From NCBI GenBank assembly GCA_003222385.1, contig QHVV01000080.1:20129-60942 (forward strand): a DNA stretch of 40,814 bases, read 5' to 3'. A model generated the notes under the pieces. The model ran no database searches. It was not told the DNA's origin and saw only the letters and a program-made list of their open reading frames with translations. The position numbers and the translations under genes were made by a program. This stretch comes from Acidobacteriota bacterium (lineage in GTDB: Bacteria; Acidobacteriota; Thermoanaerobaculia; UBA5066; Gp7-AA6). Positions 34,097-40,814 of the stretch are shown in pieces (the stretch's first letter is position 1; every line of letters begins with the position of its first letter).

Positions 34097-34102
34097 AAGG
34101 AG
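34097..34102 (+). promoter_or_regulatory. Shine-Dalgarno sequence of metK
   Basis: AAGGAG, 7 nt before ATG 34110. It sets the start against the long open frame upstream and shows metK has a normal leader, unlike the genes with a -10 box next to the start codon. Confidence 0.85.
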
Positions 34103-34109
34103 TGCGTTG

Positions 34110-36631
<2,522 letters not shown>

Positions 36632-36636
36632 GTCGG

Positions 36637-37515
36637 GTGCTGAAGACCTGCTCCCCGGCTTCGCCGCTCCCCGGAGAAGATCTCGCCGCCGAACTCGAGT
36701 CGGGCAAGATCCTCTTTTTCGCCGAGCCGCCGTTTCCGATCCCGGACCGCGAGCTCTTCAACGGCCTCGATCCGGGTCGCGCCCGTTTTCACAAGAACAT
36801 CGCTTACCGTCCCGCCAGCCGCCGCCTGACGGGGGCGTCCGGCATCCCGTCCGGTCAGCGGGCGCCTCTGCGATCGGCGCTGGAGCGATACTCGTCGAAC
36901 GCCGTCTCGTTCCTGGCCCGCCTCTTTCCACGCTACGCGCCGGCCTGGCGGATCGACTACGCGAGCTTCCGGCCGTTCGAGGAGGAGGGCCGCCCGCTGT
37001 CGCCGAAGGCGAGAAACGACCTGGTCCACGTGGACTCGTTTCCGAGCCGCCCGACCGAGGGCGACCGCATCCTCCGTTTCTTCACGAACGTCCACCGAGA
37101 GAAGCCGCGCGTGTGGATCTCGGGCGGGACGTTCGACCGTCTGGCGGAGCGGTACGCGGTCGCCTCGGGGATCCTCCCGCACGTCACGGCGATCCGGCCT
37201 CCGGGGGTGCTCGCCCGGGCTCTCGCCGCGGTCGGGTTGCGCAAGGGCATCCGGTCCCGGTACGACGAGTTCATGCTGCGCTTTCACGACTACCTGAAAG
37301 AGAACGAGGAACTGCAGGCGGAGGCGCGCCGGGAGCCGTTCTCCTTCCCGCCCGGATCGACGTGGATCGCCTACACCGACATGGTGAGTCACGGCGTCCT
37401 CTCCGGGCAGTCCGCCCTGGAGCAGACGATGATCATCTCGAAGAGCACGATGGCGCTCCCGGAGAAGGCGCCGATCGCGATCCTGGAACGGTTGTCCGGT
37501 GAGCCGCTCGCGTAG
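36637..37515 (+). CDS. kdoO: Kdo hydroxylase family protein (KdoO-like dioxygenase)
   Basis: This 292-residue protein starts at GTG 36637, 5 bp after ahcY. It matches the Kdo_hydroxy family: GKILFFAEPPFPIPDREL near the N-terminus, HKNIAYRPASRRLTG, the iron site NDLVHVDSFPSRPTEGDRILRFFTNVH (H-x-D), a distal SHGVLSGQSALEQT with the second His, and the closing AILERLSGEPLA. These Fe(II)/2-oxoglutarate enzymes convert Kdo in LPS inner core to Ko (3-hydroxylated Kdo), which stiffens the outer membrane. It supports an LPS-bearing organism. The family match is strong; activity on Kdo is inferred. Confidence 0.88.
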   Translation: MLKTCSPASPLPGEDLAAELESGKILFFAEPPFPIPDRELFNGLDPGRARFHKNIAYRPASRRLTGASGIPSGQRAPLRSALERYSSNAVSFLARLFPRYAPAWRIDYASFRPFEEEGRPLSPKARNDLVHVDSFPSRPTEGDRILRFFTNVHREKPRVWISGGTFDRLAERYAVASGILPHVTAIRPPGVLARALAAVGLRKGIRSRYDEFMLRFHDYLKENEELQAEARREPFSFPPGSTWIAYTDMVSHGVLSGQSALEQTMIISKSTMALPEKAPIAILERLSGEPLA

Positions 37516-37543
37516 CGCGACCGCCGCCGGCCGCGGAGGCTTC

Positions 37544-38077
37544 TCAGAGGTGGAAGCCGAGCCCGGCGTCGACGAAAGCGACGACCTGCCGCGGGTGGTA
37601 AGGGGCGTAGTGGACGTCGAGCTCGGTCCACACCGAGAAGTGCTTCCAGATCGGGAAGCCGCGGAGCAGCGAGACGTGCGGGCCCCAGCGGTGGTCGAAC
37701 GTGCGGTGGCCGCTTTCCGTGCGCGGCGGCGAAGCTTCCTCGAACCGGACGAACCCGATTGCAACGTCCGCCGGAAGAGAGGTCAACCTCCGGGTCAGGA
37801 CTCCGTCCAAGCCCAGATAGTCCAGATCGTCGTCCCCGACGCGGCGGGGCAGATTCTTTTCCCGCTCGAGCGACCCCTGGAGGTAGCGGATCCGGATCCG
37901 GTCGCCGGCGAACGTCACGGCGAGGGCACCGAACTTGTGACCTTCGACGTCGCGGTCGGCGCTCGCGAACAACGACCCGACGCCCCCTCCTCCCCAGAGC
38001 GAAACCGTCTCGGAGAGGGCGCGGGGACAGAGCGCCGTTGCGAGCAGAAGCGCGAGAGATGCGCTCCTCCGGTTCAC
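37544..38077 (-). CDS. Hypothetical outer-membrane beta-barrel-like protein
   Basis: The protein has 177 residues. GTG 38077 gives a signal peptide (NRRSASLALLLATALCPRALS). The mature part is a series of short amphipathic strands ending in FVDAGLGFHL, with a terminal aromatic pattern common in outer-membrane barrels (GPHVSLLRGFPIWKHFSVWTELDVHYAP). It resembles small acyloxyacyl-hydrolase/PagL-like or generic opacity-type barrels, but I cannot place it. It converges on kdoO (28 bp) and follows the LPS-export gene, so an envelope role is plausible. Confidence 0.65.
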   Translation of the reverse strand: MNRRSASLALLLATALCPRALSETVSLWGGGGVGSLFASADRDVEGHKFGALAVTFAGDRIRIRYLQGSLEREKNLPRRVGDDDLDYLGLDGVLTRRLTSLPADVAIGFVRFEEASPPRTESGHRTFDHRWGPHVSLLRGFPIWKHFSVWTELDVHYAPYHPRQVVAFVDAGLGFHL

Positions 38078-38097
38078 TCCGCCGATTCTCTCACCGG

Positions 38098-40380
38098 TCA
38101 GGTCCGCAGGCGCGCGAGCAGGAAGGCCGCGCCGGTCGAGAACAGGACGTGCGGTGACCAGGCGGCGAGCGGGGGAGGCAGGGCTCCGACGTCTCCCAGC
38201 TTCGAGAAGAGGGCGCTCGCGATCAGGAAGACCATCCCGAGCACGAGCCCCACTCCGATTCCGGCGAGCGTCCCGCGCCTGCCGATCCGGAACGCGAAGG
38301 GGATCCCGAGCAGAGCCATCAGGGGAACGAGCAGCGGCCGCGCGATCTTCGACTGGAGCGCTGTCTCCAGCGAGGCCGTCGGGTATCCGCTCCGCTGGAG
38401 CCGCCGCGTGAAGCGCTGGAGCTCGCGGAACCGCATCTCCTCGGGGGTCCGGTGTTCGGCGGAGAACGCCGGGGGCGGATCGCCCGCCGTCCTCTCTTCC
38501 AGGAACGTCGCGAAGGAGATCGTCTCGCCTCCCGAGAGCTCCCGCGTCCAGCCCTGCCGGAGAACCCAGGTCCGTGAGTCGGCGTCCCACGTCGCTTCAC
38601 GCGCGGACGTCCGTCGCACCAGGTCGAACTCCCGGTCGAACTGATAGATCGACGGCGAGGCGAGCGCTCGCCCGGCCTCGCTCTCCTCGCGGTGCCAGAT
38701 CCGACCGTCGCGCGCGTAATACCAGTTCCGCTCGGAGGGCGTCCGCAGCTTCCAGTCGGCGGGATGTCCCGCGATCCGGTTGCGATAGCGGATCTCCTTC
38801 TGCTTGGCGATCGGGAGGGCATATTCGCCGATCGAGAAGGCGAGGAGCGCGCCGACCGCGGCTGCCACGAAGATCGGCGCTCCGAGACGACGGACCGAAA
38901 CGCCGCCCGCCTTGAAAGCCGTGTCCTCGTTGTTCCTGGAGAAGATCCCGAGGCTGACGAGGGTCGCGATGAGGACGGCGAACGGCGCCAGCTCCATCGC
39001 GATCGACAGGAGAAAAGCCTGGTAGTACCCGACGACCACGACTCCGGGCGGCTTGTTCGTCAGGATCTCGTCCGCCTTGTCCGAATAGTCGACGACGACC
39101 GAAAGGAGGAGGACCGATGCGAAAACGTAGAGGAGCGTCGAGAAGAAGCGGGCGAGCACGTACCGATCCATCAGAGCCGGAAACCGCAGGATCCCGCCGA
39201 GCCAGGCGCGGCGGGAGGATTCCACCGCGGCGGCGGGGGCTCCGCGGCGCCGGAGCTTCCAGGTCCACCGGCCGCGCTCCTTCCCGGAGCGCCGCGCTGC
39301 GACGAGACCGAGCCCGATCAGCACGAGGTTGGGGAGCCACATGGCAAGCGCCGGGCTCATCCTTCCGTCCTCGGCCCACGACTCTCCGTTGGAAATCAGG
39401 ACGTAGTACACGACCAGGATCGCGAGAGAGATCGCGAAGCCGCTGCCCTTTCCGCCGCGGCGAAACGTGTCGGCGAGCGGGATGCCGACGAACGCAAAGG
39501 CGAAGCACGCGAACGGAATCGAGAACTTCTTGTGGATCTCGACGAGCGCCAGGCGGCGTCTCTCCGGGGACACGTTGCGCTGCCGGACGACCTGGAGGAG
39601 CTCCGGCAGCGACTGGGCGCGCAGACCCTTCTCGTAGGTGATTCGCGACTGGACGGCCTCCTCGATGTCCTCGGAAAAAAGGATCCGCTGGAACTCGTTG
39701 CGATTCGTGCGATAGCGCGACGGATTGGCGGGATCGACGTCGTGGACGACCGAAGCGAAGAGGTCGAGCCAGAGCCGGCCGTGATCGAGCGCGAGCGCAC
39801 CCCGGCGGGCGACGATGACCCGGTCGTTCCTCTCGTCGTCCTCGCCGAGCTTCAGGAAGACTCCCTCGAAAGACCGGCCGTCGACACCGATGCGGTCGAA
39901 GAAAAGCGTGACCCCGGCTCGCGGCTCGCGAAAGGTCCGGGGCTCGACGAGGTTGACGACCGAGGTCGCCGCGAGCCGTGCCATCGACCTCGTCAGCGCT
40001 TCGTTCGCTCGGGGCAGCACGAGGTTGTAGAAGAGAAACACCCCGGCCGAGAGAAGTGCCGCGGCGCCGAGCGCCGGCCGGTAAACAGCCCAGGGGCCCA
40101 CGCCGCAGGACCGCATCGCGACGAGCTCCGAGTCGCCCGAGAGCCGTCCGATCCCGATCAGGACCCCGAGCAGGAACGCCATCGGCAGCGTCAGCACGAG
40201 AATCCACGGAATCGATAGGAGAACGAGCCAGCCGACCTCGGAAAGCGATGCGCTGCGCCGCACAAAGAACTCCGTCATCAGGAAGATCGTCCGCACGAGC
40301 AGGATGAACGTGTAGGCCGCGAACCCCAGCAGGAACGGCGGCCAGATCTCTCGGACGACGGACCGGGAGAGGAGCCTCAT
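38098..40380 (-). CDS. Fused LptF-LptG lipopolysaccharide-export permease
   Basis: This 760-residue protein consists of two YjgP/YjgQ permeases in one chain. Residues 1 to about 365 are LptF-like (MRLLSRSVVREIWPPFLLGFAAYTFILLV, GRLSGDSELVAMRSCGVGPWAVYRP, and the closing helices ISLAILVVYYVLISNGE). A basic linker (about 366-400) leads to an LptG-like half starting MDRYVLARFFSTLLYVFASVLLLS, with the periplasmic domain and closing GIGVGLVLGMVFLIASALFSKLG. Together with LptB they form the ABC motor that pulls LPS from the inner membrane toward LptC/A. Usually lptF and lptG are separate genes of about 360 codons each. No stop or frameshift separates the halves. ATG 40380 matches the family start. 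Confidence 0.92.
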   Translation of the reverse strand: MRLLSRSVVREIWPPFLLGFAAYTFILLVRTIFLMTEFFVRRSASLSEVGWLVLLSIPWILVLTLPMAFLLGVLIGIGRLSGDSELVAMRSCGVGPWAVYRPALGAAALLSAGVFLFYNLVLPRANEALTRSMARLAATSVVNLVEPRTFREPRAGVTLFFDRIGVDGRSFEGVFLKLGEDDERNDRVIVARRGALALDHGRLWLDLFASVVHDVDPANPSRYRTNRNEFQRILFSEDIEEAVQSRITYEKGLRAQSLPELLQVVRQRNVSPERRRLALVEIHKKFSIPFACFAFAFVGIPLADTFRRGGKGSGFAISLAILVVYYVLISNGESWAEDGRMSPALAMWLPNLVLIGLGLVAARRSGKERGRWTWKLRRRGAPAAAVESSRRAWLGGILRFPALMDRYVLARFFSTLLYVFASVLLLSVVVDYSDKADEILTNKPPGVVVVGYYQAFLLSIAMELAPFAVLIATLVSLGIFSRNNEDTAFKAGGVSVRRLGAPIFVAAAVGALLAFSIGEYALPIAKQKEIRYRNRIAGHPADWKLRTPSERNWYYARDGRIWHREESEAGRALASPSIYQFDREFDLVRRTSAREATWDADSRTWVLRQGWTRELSGGETISFATFLEERTAGDPPPAFSAEHRTPEEMRFRELQRFTRRLQRSGYPTASLETALQSKIARPLLVPLMALLGIPFAFRIGRRGTLAGIGVGLVLGMVFLIASALFSKLGDVGALPPPLAAWSPHVLFSTGAAFLLARLRT

Positions 40381-40549
40381 CGCGAGAGAAGCCTCCGCGG
40401 TGGATGGCCGAGAGTCAAGGGGACCGCCGGGGAAGGGTTTCCGGGCCGGGGTCTGCCGGTCGCGCGGCCCCAATTCGAGCCATCGACAACGTCCGATAGC
40501 CGATCCGTAATGTCTGATAAGATAGATTATGTAAAATCACGGTCGGGGC
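40381..40549. other. Intergenic region between lptFG and the MerB-like gene
   Basis: 169 bp. The first 110 bp are G+C-rich with a weak potential hairpin (GGGCCG ... CGGCCC, near 40443-40472) and must carry the minus-strand lptFG promoter, for which I see no clear boxes. The last part, around 40500-40540, turns sharply A+T-rich and holds the dif-like site. Confidence 0.5.
40510..40537. other. Candidate dif (XerC/XerD recombination) site
   Basis: The 28 bp divide as 11+6+11: left arm ATGTCTGATAA (40510-40520), centre GATAGA (40521-40526), right arm TTATGTAAAAT (40527-40537). The right arm differs by one base from the E. coli XerD arm TTATGTTAAAT and by one from the B. subtilis arm TTATGTAAACT. 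The left arm keeps the ATAA core end of XerC arms. The arms are inverted repeats at 7 of 11 positions. Such an A+T-rich block is out of place in this sequence. Confidence 0.65.
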
Positions 40550-40814
40550 TCAGCCGAACTCGTCCGATTCGGGATCCCAGAAAGGCCCCTCGAGCCCGAT
40601 TCCCGCGAAGATCCGGCGGATCTCGTCGGGCTGCGGCCGGCGCGCGCCGGGCGTCAGCCGGGTGTCGTACCAGGCCACGGCGCGGCGCCACAGCTGGTCG
40701 AGCGAAAGGATCGGTCGCCTCGGGATCCCGCGCTCCCGGCACCAGGCGCCCACGCTTTCCTCCGACCGGAAGATCGTGCTTCAGGTGTAGACGAGGTCCG
40801 CCCACCACTTCGCG
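40550..40814 (-). CDS. Organomercurial lyase (MerB)-like protein with predicted selenocysteine, C-terminal part
   Basis: The frame enters at the right edge as AKWWADLVYT, meets an in-frame TGA (40783-40781), and continues STIFRSEESVGAWCRERG and a conserved-looking tail (LSLDQLWRRAVAWYDTRL, then IGLEGPFWDPES) to TGA at 40552-40550: 88 codons including both TGAs. As I recall the MerB-like (alkylmercury lyase) family, its C-terminal part has WW-DD-(I/V)-(F/Y)-T-C-S-T-I ... FRSEE ... W, with Cys where TGA stands. In MerB proper this position corresponds to Cys159, a catalytic residue with Cys96 and Asp99. Coding character on both sides of the TGA is intact, so selenocysteine is the best reading. 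A nonsense mutation is the alternative. The N-terminal part, with Cys96, is outside the window. Confidence 0.7.
40751..40778 (-). promoter_or_regulatory. Predicted bacterial SECIS element
   Basis: On the mRNA, starting 3 nt after the UGA, an outer stem CACG/CGUG (4 bp) and an inner stem UCUUCC/GGAGGA (6 bp, one G-U) are separated by a small asymmetric loop (A opposite AAG) and closed by the tetraloop GGUC. Bacterial SECIS elements need a hairpin just downstream of UGA with G/GU in the apical loop for SelB binding. Here the loop G is 14 nt after the UGA, slightly nearer than the usual 16 or more. Confidence 0.55.

Noticed and set aside
34034-34109. A SAM or SAH riboswitch upstream of metK-ahcY
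   Set aside because: The 76-bp gap holds a promoter and a Shine-Dalgarno, leaving about 36 nt, with no SAM-I, SAM-II or SAH consensus stems that I can find.
36640-36657. TGAAGACCTGCTCCCC, similar to the right end of the inverted-repeat element
   Set aside because: It lies inside the kdoO coding start, has two mismatches, and no partner end or inner hairpin is nearby. Chance match.
40550-40753. A free-standing 67-residue gene from GTG 40753
   Set aside because: The family similarity continues upstream of this GTG through the TGA to the window edge, so this is only the C-terminal part of a longer protein.

Overview
The window is high-GC (about two thirds G+C by eye) and densely coding on both strands. 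It has many 4-bp ATGA/GTGA start-stop overlaps, frequent GTG and TTG starts, and no rRNA, tRNA, CRISPR array or transposase gene that I can see. The gene content is that of a Gram-negative heterotroph: a probable Kdo hydroxylase and an LPS-export permease (LPS in the outer membrane), a predicted outer-membrane DUF3187 protein, a PEGA-type Ser/Thr kinase beside a large TPR protein, DUF1684, a WxxGxW-repeat protein and a SpoIIE-type phosphatase. This mix fits Acidobacteriota best, but that is an inference from gene content and not a phylogeny. The right edge cuts through a gene, so the window looks like a fragment or contig end.

Layout. 1-6.3 kb: the tail of a membrane protein (perhaps lnt), then prfB with an intact programmed +1 frameshift, a CoA-type Nudix hydrolase, and on the minus strand a kinase-TPR pair and a DUF1684 protein. 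6.4-12.4 kb: a lipoprotein and a serine beta-lactamase-fold hydrolase, then a thiolase / small unknown / 3-hydroxyacyl-CoA dehydrogenase / enoyl-CoA hydratase set (short-chain acyl-CoA metabolism) and a DUF3187 protein. 12.4-15.4 kb: a LeuA-like acyltransferase, a XerC/D recombinase and a lytic transglycosylase, translationally coupled. 15.5-18.8 kb (minus): an ABC-2 exporter pair, a cyclase-family hydrolase and a ParB-like protein. 18.9-25.7 kb: a threonine-dehydratase-like enzyme, a WxxGxW protein, a membrane-bound PP2C phosphatase (minus), a small membrane protein, guaA and an aromatic amino-acid decarboxylase. 25.7-28.1 kb (minus): an aminotransferase and an APC permease. 28.1-37.5 kb: dnaE, a CCA-type nucleotidyltransferase, an unknown secreted protein, rsmD, then metK-ahcY (activated methyl cycle) and kdoO. 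37.5-40.4 kb (minus): a small secreted protein and a fused LptF-LptG permease.

The most interesting part is the last 300 bp. At 40510-40537 an A+T-rich 28-bp sequence has the 11+6+11 layout of a Xer/dif recombination site. Twelve bases beyond it, on the minus strand, is the 3' end of an organomercurial-lyase (MerB)-like gene. That gene has an in-frame TGA at about the position of the catalytic MerB cysteine 159, followed at once by a stem-loop with a GGUC apical loop of the bacterial SECIS kind. I read this as a selenocysteine-containing MerB relative. With the prfB frameshift, the window then holds two probable UGA recoding events.

Other signals: two copies of a roughly 93-bp inverted-repeat element (1844-1935 and 15423-15516), each in the junction between convergent genes; and a repeated promoter arrangement in which a TAnnnT-like -10 box ends only 7-9 nt before the start codon, which suggests leaderless or nearly leaderless mRNAs.
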